Below the pieces are notes generated by a model. That model made no database searches and was not told the origin of the DNA. It saw only the letters and a list, made by a program, of their open reading frames with translations. Position numbers and translations under genes: made by a program. DNA of 64,000 bases from Antedon mediterranea (taxonomy: Eukaryota; Echinodermata; Crinoidea; Comatulida; Antedonidae), in the NCBI RefSeq assembly GCF_964355755.1, contig NC_092678.1, positions 1,885,922-1,949,921 on the forward strand, written 5' to 3'. Shown in pieces: positions 45,101 through 57,393 of this stretch. Every line of letters begins with the position of its first letter. Positions within the stretch are counted from its first letter, which is position 1.

Positions 45101-48100
45101 AAGTAGCCTGCGTCCAAGTACAAGTAGCCTGCGTCCAAGTACAATTAGCATGCATCCAAATACAGTAGCCTGCGTCCAAGTAAGTAGCCTGCGTTCAAAT
45201 ACTAGTAGCCTGCGTCCAAGTAAGTAGCCTGCGTCCAAATACAAGTAGCCCGCGTCCAAATACAAGTAGCCTGCGTCCAAGTACAAGTAGCATGCGTCCA
45301 AATACAAGTAGCCTGCGTCCAAGTACAAGTAGCCTGCGTCCAAATACAAGTAGCCTGCGTCCATATAGAAGTAGCCTGCGTCCAAATACAAGTAGCCTGC
45401 GTCCAAATACAAGTAGCCTGCGTCCAAGTACAAGTAGCCTGCGTCCAAGTACAAGTAGCCTGCGTCCAAGTACAAGTAGCCTGCGTCCAAGTACAAGTAG
45501 CCTGCGTCCAAGTACAAGTAGCCTGCGTCCAAGTACAAGTAGCCTGCATCCAAGTACAAGTAGCCTGCGTCCAAATACAAGTAACCTGCGTCCAAGTAAG
45601 TAGCCTGCGTCCAAGTAAGTAGCCTGCGTCCAAGTAAGTAGCCCGAGTCCAAGTACAAGTAGCCTGCGTCCAAATACAAGTAGCCTGCGTCCAAGTAGTA
45701 AGTAGCCTGCATCCAAGTACAAGTAGCCTGCGTCCAAGTAAAAGTAGCCTGCGTCCAAGTAAAAGTAGCCTGCGTCCAAGTACAAGTAGCCTGCGTCCAA
45801 GTAAGTAACCTGCGTCCAAGTACAAGTAGCCTGCGTCCAAGTACAAGTAGCCTGCGTCCAAGTAAAAGTAGCCTGCGTCCAAATACAAGTAGCCTGCGTC
45901 CAAATACAGTAGCCTGCGTCCAAGTAAGTAGCCTGCGTTCAAATACTAGTAGCCTGCGTCCAAGTAAGTAGCCTGCGTCCAAATACAAGTAGCCTGCGTC
46001 AAAGTACAAGTAGCCTGCGTCCAAGTACAAGTAGCCTGCGTCCAAATACAAGTAGCCTGCGTCCAAATACAAGTAGCCTGCGTCCAAGTACAAGTAACCT
46101 GCGTCCAAGTACAAGTAGCCTGCGTCCAAGTACAAGTAGCCTGCGTCCAAGTACAAGTAGCCTGCGTCCAAGTACAAGTAGCCTGCGTCCAAGTACAAGT
46201 AGCCTGCGTCCAAGTACAAGTAGCCTGCGTCCAAGTAAAAGTAGCCTGCGTCCAAGTAAGTAGCCTGCGTCCAAGTACAAGTAGCCTGCGTCCAAGTACA
46301 AGTAGCCTGCGTCCAAGTACAAGTAGCCTGCGTCCAAGTACAAGTAGCCTGCGTCCAAATACATGTAGCCTGCGCGCGTCCAAGTACAAGTAGCATGCGT
46401 CCAAGTACAAGTAGCATGCATCCAAATACAAGTAACCTGCGTCCAAGTACAAGTAGCCTGCGTCCAAGTACAAGTAGCCTGCGTCCAAGTACAAGTAGCA
46501 TGCGTCCAAATACAAGTAACCTGCGTCCAAGTACAAGTAGCCTGCGTCCAAGTAAGTAGCCTGCGTCCAAATACTAGTAGCCTGCGTCCAAGTAAGTAGC
46601 CTGCGTCCAAATACAAGTAGCCTGCGTCCAAATACAAGTAGCCTGCGTCCAAGTACAAGTAGCATGCGTCCAAATACAAGTAGCCTGCGTCCAAGTACAA
46701 GTAGCCTGCGTCCAAATACAAGTAGCCTGCGTCCATATAGAAGTAGCCTGCGTCCAAATACAAGTAGCCTGCGTCCAAATACAAGTAGCCTGCGTCCAAG
46801 TACAAGTAGCCTGCGTCCAAGTACAAGTAGCCTGCGTCCAAGTACAAGTAGCCTGCGTCCAAGTACAAGTAGTCTGCGTCCAAGTACAAGTAGCCTGCGT
46901 CCAAGTACAAGTAGCCTGCGTCCAAGTACAAGTAGCCTGCATCCAAGTACAAGTAGCCTGCGTCCAAATACAAGTAACCTGCGTCCAAGTAAGTAGCCTG
47001 CGTCCAAGTAAGTAGCCCGAGTCCAAGTACAAGTAGCCTGCGTCCAAATACAAGTAGCCTGCGTCCAAGTAGTAAGTAGCCTGCATCCAAGTACAAGTAG
47101 CCTGCGTCCAAGTAAAAGTAGCCTGCGTCCAAGTAAAAGTAGCCTGCGTCCAAGTACAAGTAGCCTGCGTCCAAGTACAAGTAGCCTGTGTCAAAGTAAG
47201 TAGCCTGCGTCCAAGTGAGTAGCCTGTATCCAAGTTAGTAGCCTGCGTACAAGTAGCATGCGTCCAAGGTACAAGTAGCCTGCGTCCAAATACAAGTAGC
47301 CTGCGTCCAAGTAAAAGTAGCCTGCGTCCAAGTACAAGTAGCCTGCGTCCAAGTAAAAGTAGCCTGCGTCCAAGTAATAGTAGCCTGCGTCCAAGTACAA
47401 GTAGCCTGCGTCCAAGTACAAGTAGCCTGCGTCCAAGTAAGTAGCCTGCGTCCAAGTAAGTAGCTGCATACAAGTTAGTAGCCTGCGTACAAGTAGCATG
47501 CGTCCAAGTACAAGTAGCATGCGTCCAAGTAGCCTGCGTCCAAGTAGCCTGCGTCCAAGTAAGTAGCCTGCATCCAAGTAGCCTGCGTCCAAAAAAGTAG
47601 CCTGCATCTAAGTAAGTAGCCTACATCCAAGTAAGTAGCATGCATCCAAGTAAGTAGCATGCATCCAAGTAAGTAGCATGCGTCCAAGTAAGTAGCATGC
47701 GTCCAAGTAAGTAGCATGCATCCAAGTAAGTAGTCTGCATCCAAGTAAGTAGCCTGCGTACAAGTAGCCTGCCTCCAAGTAAGTAGCATGCGTACAAGTA
47801 AGTAGCCTGCATCCAAGTAAGTAGCCTGCGTACAAGTAGCCTGCATCCAAGTAAGTAGCCTGCGTACAAGTAGCCTGCATCCAAGTAAGTAGCATGCGTC
47901 CAATTAGCCTGCGTACAAGTAACTTGCATCCAAGTAAGTAGCCTGCGTACAAGTAGCCTTCTGTGTCCAAGTAGTCAATTTGTTTAAAAAAATCCTGTAC
48001 TATAGTACAGAGATTTTTTCAAAAATGTTGACTTTCATAGTAAGTAGCATGCATCCAAGTAAGTAGCATGCGTCTAAGTAAGTAGCCTACATCCAAGTAA

Positions 48101-48170
48101 GTAGCCTGCATCCACACGTAGCCTGCCTCCAAGTAAGTAGCCTGCGTACAAGTAGCCTCCTGTGTCCAAG
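42178..48170. repeat. ~6-kb minisatellite, 21-bp unit
   Basis: The unit is GTACAAGTAGCCTGCGTCCA plus A, with 19-bp (GTAAGTAGCCTGCGTCCAA) and 15-bp variants and about 280 copies. Higher-order duplications are visible: a block at about 42314-43088 recurs 775 bp on; the AAGTAGCTGCATACAAGTTA signature at 44400 recurs at 47460 (about 3.06 kb); the block at 45292-45603 recurs at 46664-46996. Both strands stay open in several frames (SLRPSTS; YLYLDAG, TWTQATC, RRLLVLG) because 21 is a multiple of 3. Interrupted at 47970-48040 by a palindrome. Confidence 0.95.
47973..48032. repeat. Palindrome copy 1
   Basis: Core CTGTACTATAGTACAG is a perfect 16-bp palindrome. Flanking AAAAAAATC and GATTTTTTC, and outer GTCAA and TTGAC, extend the inverted repeat to about 58 bp. 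Confidence 0.85.
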
Positions 48171-48171
48171 T

Positions 48172-48230
48172 TGTCAATTTTTGAAAAAATTCCTGTACTA
48201 TAGTACAGAGATTTTTTCAAAAATGTTGAC
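48172..48230. repeat. Palindrome copy 2
   Basis: Same core as copy 1 with better arms: TTTTTGAAAAAAT before and ATTTTTTCAAAAA after. It marks the right edge of the minisatellite. Confidence 0.85.
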
Positions 48231-49573
48231 TATTTCATTGTCAACATAACTGGTTACTATGACACTATAAGATGATAACACAATATATGATCATATATAG
48301 AAAATTATTGAATAATAATTGCATATTTTGGCCGTTTTTCAGAAAAATCATTAAAAAAAATTGCAAAATTTCAACTCTTTTATTTGTTAACCAAACAAAA
48401 AATGGTAAATTTGAGGTAAACATGCACAGACACAATGATGTGAGTCTGCGCATGTCATTACAATATTCAGACAACAATAAGTCTCTTTGTAAAGTAGATA
48501 CTAAGCTTTTCCAATCTGCGCCCATATTCCCGGCAAACATGTTCAGTTGCAATTCAGAAACTCGTTCATCAGGAAATCTGATCTGGCCGATTGTGTGATG
48601 CCAGAATGATCCATGTTTTGAGCAAATGGTGAATTTCTATCTTGAACTGAAGTAGAGTAAGGTAAATAAAAAAATTTAAAACATTAAATAAAAGTTTATA
48701 TTAAATTAAAAAATGAGTTGTGAATTTCTCTGTAACATTTTGTACTCCTCCCAAGTTTCTTATTTTAACAACTTATTGGATGTGGGTATAAATGTATAGG
48801 CTATTCAGTCTCAAGCTGTATTGCCCAGAATGGTGTAGACATCCTTTGTCTTTTATTAATTAATATTTTTCAAGAATTTTTTTATGATGATAATTCACTA
48901 ATTTCAAGTGAATTGCTTTCAAAATTTATCTCCGAGCTTCGTGTTTGGATGGAAAAAAAAAGTGATAATATTGCAGCAAACACCGATAAAATTCTTTCTA
49001 GGAGGTTTTACATATAGGCAATTTTTCATTGATTAATAGTTAAGTTAGAAATTGTTGCTAATCTGAAACTCATATTTCAAATAGTCATAGACTGTTGATT
49101 CAGAAAGTACTTAAATCATTCGAGGAAACATACATTTTTTAAGGGACAATATTACTATAACATAGCCTACAATTAGCAAGAGTATAGGTCTACTGTATGG
49201 TCTATGGTAACTTAGTCAAAGTTACATATTTTGATACTAGTCAGACGTGTCTTTATTTAAAACGGGGATAATACTAAACCATGTTTTGCAATTTTAATTT
49301 TATTATTATAGGTAATGACACAATCAGCAATATGTGATAGTGGCAGTAAGTCTAAACAAACACCTAGAAACAGCATAGAATTATCCAAATCAATATTATA
49401 TAATACATTCCACTCTAATATTGCTTTTGATAGAAAACAACGTCTCACTAGCAGTCTCGCGGAGGTATATTCAGAGTGTCATTCTGACGATGGAGTATTC
49501 TCTATGGAGCACCATTTATGCACAGTGATATAAAATGAAAAAAAAGTCACTGAATTTTAATATCTTTTCGTAT
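48231..49573. other. Intergenic, no recognised gene
   Basis: AT-rich. A frame at 48272-48598 and one near 48845-49017 are open but match nothing I recognise. The frame at 49315-49533 shares a short pattern (SNIAFDRKQRL) with the frame at 50502-50717 (SNIDFDQKKRL), so the two flanks are diverged copies of one repeat. Confidence 0.4.
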
Positions 49574-49577
49574 TTAA

Positions 49578-50194
49578 AGACCCCTTCCCTGCAATTTTGG
49601 ACGTTTTTTGGAAAATAATACATATATATCACTTTAAAAACATTAAACCATGTCATTCCTTGTCTTAAATGTACGTTTTATGGTAAATTATGATAAAAAG
49701 TGAGAAACAATGCACTACCTAAGTAGCTCGCGGCGATCGACCTCTCGTGGACGGTCTTAGGCCTAGGCTTAGTTTTGTAGGCCTAGCTGGTAAACATCGG
49801 TAACGTACGAACATCGTACGCGAGCTATATACCTAGCCTGACGTTGTATAGTTGCTGCATTAATTGTCTTTCTATTTTTGCCAGACTCCGTTGATAAAAA
49901 TTGGGGAAAACCCGGTATTTTCGCTGAAAAGTTAGGAGTCTTCCATTTGTTTTGGCCTCACGATCGATCGAAAAGTGGGCGAATTACAGGTGAAAAACAA
50001 AAATATCAATCCGCGCGCAATGCATTTTGGGATTTATAGCGGGCCGCTATAATTATTAGAATCGACTTATTTTTCACATTTTTAACCGTTTAAAGACGAA
50101 AAAAGTTATCGCAATAGGACCATATAGTATTATTTTTACATTAAATATAGTTTGTGATCTTAAATTAGATCTAAAAAACGTAGGGAATGGGGCT
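49578..50194. mobile_element. 617-bp TTAA MITE
   Basis: Inverted ends AGACCCCTTCCCT and AGCCCCATTCCCT are flanked by TTAA. The tandem repeat unit at about 50283 gives the empty site TTCGTATTTAATACACTG. Non-coding. Confidence 0.8.
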
Positions 50195-50910
50195 TTAATA
50201 CACTGTGCTCAAGTGGACCCGATTTGGAGCCAGTGGAGCACAGTGATATAAAATAGAAATAAGTCACTGAATTTTAATATCTTTTCGTATTTAATACACT
50301 GTGCTTACGTGGACCCAATTTGGCGCTCGCGCCAGTGGTATAAAATAGAAAAGAGTCAATTAATTATAATATCTTTTCGTATGTTAATACACTGTGCTCA
50401 AGTGGACCCAATTTGGCACCAATTGGAGCACAGGGAAATAGTCACATACAAAAACATCAAGAAAAAATATTTTGTGAATTTAAAAATATTTCAAACTTGG
50501 TATGATTATGTTCAATATCCGATACTCCATCCGTAAACCAAAAGAAAAAATAGTTTCAAGCCACATCAGTGATTTTAATAACTTGCGTTCGCTTAAGATA
50601 ATACTTATGAAAAAACATACAATTCCGACACATATGTTAAACTCTAATATTGATTTTGACCAAAAAAAACGGTTAGGAATTCGATTTTTTCCCTGTAAAT
50701 TTAGCAACTTTAATTAAGAATATACCAGGAGTATTTTTTTTTACAAAAGAAATGTTCGTATGTTAACACACTGTGCTCCAGTGGCTCCAATTTGCCGCCA
50801 GTGGAGCACAGGGAAATAGTCACATACACTTCTAGAAAAAATATTTATCGAATTCAAAAATATTTCAAACTTAGTATCTAAGTTCAATATCTGTTACTCC
50901 ATCCGTAATG
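50195..50910. repeat. 94-bp and ~379-bp tandem repeats with internal dyad
   Basis: TAATACACTGTGCTCAAGTG recurs at 50197, 50291 and 50385 (94-bp steps) and, diverged, at 50764. The longer 50385 unit (about 379 bp) repeats its CACAGGGAAATAGTCACATA section from about 50813. CTGTGCTC and GAGCACAG in each unit are inverted and could form a stem. Confidence 0.7.
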
Positions 50911-50924
50911 CCAAATTCATTCAC

Positions 50925-51335
50925 CCATTCATTCCAAAGGGAAAATGAATCATTTAATGATTTTTTGACAGACTTAAGAGTTCTTATTAAACGATGTGAA
51001 TATACAGATGAACAAAGAATGTTGCATGATGCGGTACTGTTAAAAGCTGCAGACACAAAAGTAAGAAAGAAATGCCTAGAAGTAGGTGATGAGTTGACAC
51101 TAGTTAAAGCAATCAATATTGCATTAAACTATGAGTCATCACAGGAGAGTTTAGTGGCAATGAATGGTAAGACAATTGATGGGGTCAAAAAAAGAAAGGC
51201 CCAAAGAAGTAAAGATAAGTTTCAAAGGGGTCGCCAACAAAGTTGTTTGAGGTGTGGAAGAACACATGGACCTAGAGCATGCCCTGCATGGGGATCAATC
51301 TGTCATAAATGTAAGGGAAAAAACCATTAGTCAAA
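50925..51335 (+). pseudogene. Gypsy-1 gag C-terminal part
   Basis: A capsid-like helical stretch (ENESFNDFLTDLRVLIKRCE) is followed by a basic region and two zinc knuckles, CLRCGRTHGPRAC and CHKCKGKNH. The N-terminus is missing; the frame ends at 51330. Confidence 0.8.
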
Positions 51336-51449
51336 TTTCTGCAAATCAAAGTCTAAAAAACAAAAAGATAAAACAAAAAGATAAAACAATTGAACTAGTA
51401 GTAGAGTCTTCTGAGGAGGATGTAGACGTGTTGAATATCGGATCTAATA

Positions 51450-51789
51450 GTGATTGGACCATATCAGTCTAAATGGTTTAGAAATTAAACTAAAGGTAGA
51501 CACTGGGTCCCAGCTAAACGTATTACCATGAGAATATTATACAAAATTGAAAGATAAGCCATCCATCACTGATACAGGGGTGAGATTGAAAGGTTATACA
51601 GGCACTGCCATTCCTATAAAAGGAACTTGTGTCCTGGACATCAAACATAATGGATGTATTTATAAACTACCTTTTGTAATAACCAAGCCACTAGATAGTA
51701 TAACATACAAACCAGTGTTAGGTCTGGCAGCCTGTAAGGAGCTAAAATTGCTTAACAATAACATGGCATCTAACATTGATAGCAATTAA
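51450..51789 (+). pseudogene. Gypsy-1 protease region
   Basis: IKLKVDTGSQLNVLP carries the aspartic-protease DTG. A stop lies just after it, and the second half continues in 51547-51789 (GTCVLDIKHNGCIYKLPFVI). Confidence 0.75.
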
Positions 51790-51998
51790 GTTGACACAAC
51801 ACAAGAAATAATAGGAAAATTTCCTGAAGTTTTCAAAGGTTTAGGGTGTCTTCCTTCGAAGCATAAGATATTTGTTGATGAATTCATCAAACCAGTACAG
51901 AATACCTGTCGCAAAGTGCCTTTTAAGCTAAGAAACAAAGTAAAAGATGAATTAGAGTAATTGAGAAATTTAACCAGCCTACAAATTGGGTTAATAGC

Positions 51999-52466
51999 AT
52001 GGTAGTAGTTACCAAGAAAAATGGTGATTTAAGAATTTGTCTAGATCCACGAAATTTGAATAAAGCTATAAGACGTGAGCATTACAAACTTCCATCAAGG
52101 GAAGAGATTATGGCAGAATTTACTAATGCTAAAGTGTTTAGTAAATTGGACACGGCAGCTGGATTCTGGCAAATACCGCTGGAAGAAAACAGCTGCAACT
52201 TGACTTGTTTTATAACGCCTTTTGGGAGATATGTCTATAAGAGATTACCTTTTGGGGTCAATATGGCTTCCGAAGCATATCATCAGAAGATACACGAGTT
52301 ATTCGAATCAATGGAAGGTGTCAATACAATGCTGGATGACATAATTGTCTGGGGGAAAGACAAAAAACAACACGATAATAGACTCAATAAAGTGTTACAC
52401 ATAGTAGAATGGTTAAACAAACATAAATGTGAGTTTGGTATGGACAAGTTAGTGTTCTTGATCTGA
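51999..52466 (+). pseudogene. Gypsy-1 reverse transcriptase
   Basis: KKNGDLRICLDPRNLNKAI, FSKLDTAAGFWQIPL, FGRYVYKRLPFGV and MLDDIIVWG (catalytic DD) are in order. Upstream residues to 51830 are broken by stops; the thumb is interrupted near 52466. Confidence 0.88.
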
Positions 52467-52521
52467 TAACTAATGAAGGAATAAAACCTGATCCGTTTAA
52501 AGTGAGAGCTATATAAATAAC

Positions 52522-53364
52522 ATGCCAACTCCAAAAACAAAGTCTGAACTACAGCGATTTCTAGGTATGGCAACGTACCTTGCGAAATTTGTACCAGATC
52601 TGTCAAGTCTTACTGCACCATTACGACAGTTGTTATCTGAGAAAAATGAGTATGTATGGGAAACTGCTCAGGAGGAAGCACTGATTAAAGTGAAGAAATT
52701 ACTTACGAACGCTCCTGTATTAAATTGTTATGATCCTAAGCGCAAGTGTAAAGTATCGGCCGATGCTTCAAAAGATGGACTAGGTGCAGTCCTGTTGCAG
52801 AAAGAAACGGAAGAATGGAAACCAGTGGCATACGCTTCTCGCGGTATGACACCTACTGAGACAAACTATGCACAGATAGAGAAGGAATGCTTAGCGCTTA
52901 CCTTTGCTTGCGAGCGTTTTCACCAATTTATCTACGGACAGACAGTGGAGGTAGAAATTGATCACAAGCCCTTGGTGGCAATATTCAAGAAGCCTCTTGT
53001 TGACGGTCCTTTAAGATTACAATGAATGCGCATACGCTTACATAAGTATGATATTACGGTATCATACACACCTGGAAAACAATTATTAACAGCAGACACA
53101 TTGTCAAGAGCAGTAGACGCAACCAATCAGAAAGATACTGATCAGCAGTTAGATGATGATGTAGAAGCCTACTTAAGTATGGTACAAAAAACTGCACCAC
53201 TCACAACTGCAATGATGGACAAGTTAAATTATGAAACTGCTAAAGACAACACGTTGCTTCAGCTAAAAGAAACCATAGAAAAGGGATGGCCGGAGAAAAG
53301 AATTACTGTACATGTCTCTGTACTGTTCGTGAATATTGGACTCATCGAGACAAATTATCGGTAG
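52522..53364 (+). pseudogene. Gypsy-1 RNase H
   Basis: LQRFLGMATYLAKFVPDLS (connection), then SADASKDGLGAVLLQ, AYASRGMTPTETNYAQIEKE, EIDHKPLV and TADTLSRA hold the RNase H acidic residues. A stop at 53023 divides it from the last part. Confidence 0.85.
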
Positions 53365-53422
53365 TCAATGGAATTGTATATAAAACCACAAAGTCATAGT
53401 TCCTAGCAGTCTACAGGAACAT

Positions 53423-53668
53423 ATGCTGAAACAACTCCACAAAGGTTATCAGGGAAATAAAAAATGTAAAAGACGAGCCAGAGACTCAATGTTTTGGTGT
53501 GGAATAAATAAACAAATAGAAGATATGGTTCAGCGATGTAAAACATGTAGCAAATTTAAGCCAAAGCAGCAAAAAGAGCCTATCATAAAATACCAGCAAC
53601 CTGAGAGACCGTGGCAAAAAATTGGTGCTGACCTATTCACAGCTAACGGGCGAAACTATATTAAAGAT
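53423..53668 (+). pseudogene. Gypsy-1 integrase, N-terminal zinc part
   Basis: HKGYQGNKKCKRRARDSMFW and CKTCSKFKPKQ form the HHCC zinc domain, then PWQKIGADLFT with the first catalytic Asp. The frame passes straight into the LINE sequence. Confidence 0.85.
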
Positions 53669-56056
53669 ATAGACTGGGATACTCTTTCTACTAGACGCGG
53701 CGAATTAAGTGAACAGCAGAAACTTTTAGATGTAGTCAATGACTCGTTCTTGACGCAACATGTGACACAATTTACACGTGTAAGAGGAGACGACGAGCCT
53801 TCATTACTTGATTTAATTTTTAGTAAACATGAACTTGATGTTGATATTTTACGTTATGATGCTCCAGTCGGGAAAAGCGACCATGCCGTTATAATTTTTT
53901 ATTTTGTATTAGATTGTTTTGTTGTTTTGTTGATCAAAGCGCAGAAGAATATACTAAATTTAATTTTTTTAAAGGTGATTTCACTACAATGAATGCCCAA
54001 CTCACTGATGTTGATTGGGAAAGCTTGTTTGAAACCAAATCTGTCCAAGAAATTATTATTATTCACAATAAGATTAACTTTTTGATTTCTGATTGTGTTC
54101 CGAAAAACATTGTAAACACAAATCTCCGCCCAAGTAAACAGAAATGGATGACAAAATTCGCACTAAATAAAGTTCAAATGAAGGAGGATGCATGGCAACG
54201 TTACAGACGTCATAGGTCTAACAAAAGACATAAATGTTACTGTAAGGCCAGAAATGATGCTACTTCGGCAGTAAGAATGGCTAAAGCTAATTTCGAGAAG
54301 GATGTCGCACTAAATGCTAAGAGAAATCCGAGGGCATTTTATAGCTATGTACGTAGTCAAACTTCAATTAAGGAAGGGGTATCCAAACTAAAAAAACAGG
54401 ATGATTCTTTTTCTTCCACCAATCAGGAAGCAAGTGAAATAATGAACGAGGCCTTCCAAAAAGTATTTACAGTAGAAGATAATCGTAATATTCCAAACAT
54501 GGCTTCTGTTTTTCATGGACATCCTTTGACCAATGTGGACTTTACACTTGATGATGTTAAAATGCATATTAAAAATCTTCGTGATTACTGTTCAGAAAAT
54601 CGTTAGCAACAGGTGAAATACCAGCTGCCTCGAAAGACGCAACCATTACACCAATTTTCAAAAATGGCAGCAAGTCTGATCCCCTAAATTACCGCCCTGT
54701 TAGTTTAACTTCAGTTATCTGCAAGATTTTAGAAAAAATCATAACTAACACAATTATGATCCATCTCGAAACTAAAAATGCACTCACCAAACATCAACAT
54801 GGTTTTCGTACTAATCGTTCTTGTTTAACACAATTGCTTGAATTTTTCCGCGATGTAGAAAATTCTCTCGCCGACAGACATCCCGTTGATGTCATATACT
54901 TGGACTGCCGTAAGGCCTTCGACACAGTTCCGCACATTAGGCTGAAAATTAAATTGCAAGCTTATGGCATTCAAGGTAATATTCTAAGTTGGATAAGTGG
55001 ATTTTTAGAAAATAGACGTCAATGTGTTTCAATCAAAGGTTCGGTTTCAAGTTGGTTATCTGTGTTCAGTGGCGTGCCTCGTGGCACAGTTATTGGTCCG
55101 GCTTTATTTTTAGTCTACATCAACGATCTACTTGATAATATTGAATCAGATGGTAAACTATTTGCAGACGATGCTAAGATTTATCGTAAGATTGATTCAG
55201 TTAACGACCGAGATGCCCTGCAGAATGATTTGAGTAAACTTGAGCAGTGGAGTAAGAAGTGGCTAGTGGAGTTTAGTAAATCTAAATGTAAAGTAATGCA
55301 CATTGGAAATAGAAATCCAAAACACACTTATTCAATTGATGGTACAGTTCTTGATACAACCTCTGCTGAGAAAGACCTCGGAGTCTATGTAACGTCTGAC
55401 TTTAAAGTGTCGACACAAGTTTCTAAAGTTGCAGCCAAAGCCAATTCAATTGTAGGCTGAATACGGAAATCCTTTACATATATGGATAAACAGATGTTCA
55501 TGTCGCTTTCTCTTGTGCGTCCGGTTATGGAGTATGCAGTTCAAGCCTGGTCACCATATCTACAACAAGACATCAATAAACTTGAGAAAATCCAACAACG
55601 AGCAACAAAACTTGTACCAGAACTCAGAAACTTGCCCTATGAAGAGCGCAGGATACAGCTAGGTTTACCAACTTTTACTGGAAAGAAGGAAACGCGGAGA
55701 CCTCATCGAAGTTTTTAAATTTTTGAATGGTTACGAAAATATAGATCGCCACTCCTTTTTTAAATTAGCATCTGAAGTTGGTCCAAATATCACTCGAGGC
55801 TCAACTTTTAAATTAAAGAAACCTAGATGGAACTCAACTAAACGGAATAATTTTTTTGATACTAGAGTAATTAACAAGTGGAACTCGCTGCCCGAATCTG
55901 TTGTCAATAGCAAGAGTGTAAATTCATTCAAAAACAAACTTGACAAATACACACACACACACACATATGAGAGAAGAGGCTCCCTACGAGTTTAAAAACT
56001 CATTGCCTCTTAACTTTACTAAAGGTAAGAATTACTAAAGGTAAGAATATTTAACT
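53665..56056 (+). mobile_element. 5'-truncated CR1-like LINE inside Gypsy-1
   Basis: Starts mid-endonuclease (DIDWDTLS, later SDHAVI), and continues with the linker frame 53914-54606 and the reverse transcriptase 54756-55460: IYLDCRKAFDTVPHIRLKIK, SGVPRGTVIGPALFLVYIND and FADDAKIY. The C-terminus (LVRPVMEYAVQAWSPY; WNSLPESVVNSKSVNSFKNK) runs to about 55990. At least three frame breaks. The tail has an AC microsatellite and repeats of ATTACTAAAGGTAAGA. Confidence 0.88.
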
Positions 56057-56689
56057 ATTTTTCACAATATGTTGAAGTTAGCTCCCTTGGTATTATACGA
56101 CAACATCAACTGTAATAAAAACTATGAAAGAAATGTTTGCTAGACATGGTACACCAATGGAAGTGTTCAGTGACAATGGACCACAATTTGCAAGTAGTGA
56201 GTTTGGTAATTTTGCTGTAAACTGGGATTTTAAACACAAAACCCTCACTTTCCGCAGTCAAATGGTCAGGCAGAGAATGCAGTAAAGCTTACAAAGACAT
56301 TGATCCTAAAAACAGCTGACAGCAAAGAAGACCTGTACGAGGCACTACAGATATACCGAAGTACTCCACATTAGAGCATGGGTTTTCACCTGCCGAATTA
56401 CTTTTAATCGTCGTATAAGGTCTAATCTGCCACTTAAGAGTAACATGTTAAAACCGCAAGTTCCAGATGTTAAAGTCTCTAAGGCAAAACTTAAAGAAAG
56501 ACAAAGGAAAAACTATAATAAGTGTGCAAAGTCTCTTAAACCGTTAAAGGAAGGAGACATGGTTATGATACAAAACATGACTAAGTTTGATAAACCATTA
56601 TGGGATAAAAGTGAATATGTTTTAAAATCCTTAGAAAACTGAGATTAAAACTGAAAATGGCGATGTCATTAGAAGAAACAGACGCCATC
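56057..56689 (+). pseudogene. Gypsy-1 integrase core and C-terminus
   Basis: Resumes after the LINE with [10 protein letters not shown], then [15 protein letters not shown] (second Asp) and [18 protein letters not shown] (catalytic Glu), with frame breaks, and ends RRNRRH at the Gypsy-2 insertion. The coding sense continues after 62570 with LRKVLDNASD. Confidence 0.82.
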
Positions 56690-56844
56690 TGTCATATGAG
56701 TGGAAGGGTAGGAGGCAATTTACGATAAGCAAACACAACAACGTGGTTCGTTTCTAGTCGGCCCTGTTACATCCGTGTACTTTTATTTGTGTATCATTAT
56801 TAGACATAGAAGGCGGTGTATCGGTAATATATATTATCATGACA
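56690..56844 (-). repeat. Gypsy-2 LTR (3' LTR of the minus-strand element)
   Basis: Begins TGTCATATGAG and ends ATCATGACA on +. It differs from its partner at about four positions. Confidence 0.92.
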
Positions 56845-57393
56845 TCTTCCTTACTTTGAGTTCAAAGAACAGAATATTATTATTAGTGTAAATCATTAAA
56901 TATTATTAAGTCAGTGGTTGTGCTACATTATTATGCTAATTAGTAATAAATACATTAAAGTATTGATACTGTATTGTTGGTCTTATTATTTATCGAAACG
57001 ATAGCATTGTCATTAATAATCATGAGCCACAGAAACATTAACAAATAAACAATGTTCAAAAGTTAAAAATAACAAGTTCCATCTTAAACGATGAAGGTGC
57101 GCAACGTTGCACAACATATTTTGTGTGTAAAAGTTCACAAGTCAAGTTTGTTGACTGACTTCACTCGTCGTCCAGCGCGAGTTGTGTAGCTCTGGTTTGG
57201 TTGTGGTGCTCTGGTTTGGTTGTGGTGATGCTACAGTACGTCGGTTGAAGTATTGTTGTTGGTTTCTGGAATACGGTTTTAATATTGTTATAGTTGGCTA
57301 TCAGTGTGACCTGTGTTTTGCTGTAAGTTTTGACGATTTCTCCTTAGTTGTCCACTTGCGGTCTGGACAATGTAGGATCTTGGCTGATCTGTT

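Noticed and set aside
42156-47970. Very long open frames on both strands (up to 613 codons)
   Set aside because: They are a by-product of a stop-free 21-bp minisatellite; no splice sites, start context or non-repeat sequence supports a protein.
42178-48170. CRISPR-like array
   Set aside because: Repeats are contiguous without unique spacers, and the genome is eukaryotic.
48272-48598. Possible small gene (108 codons)
   Set aside because: AT-rich sequence, antisense also open, no domain or splice support.
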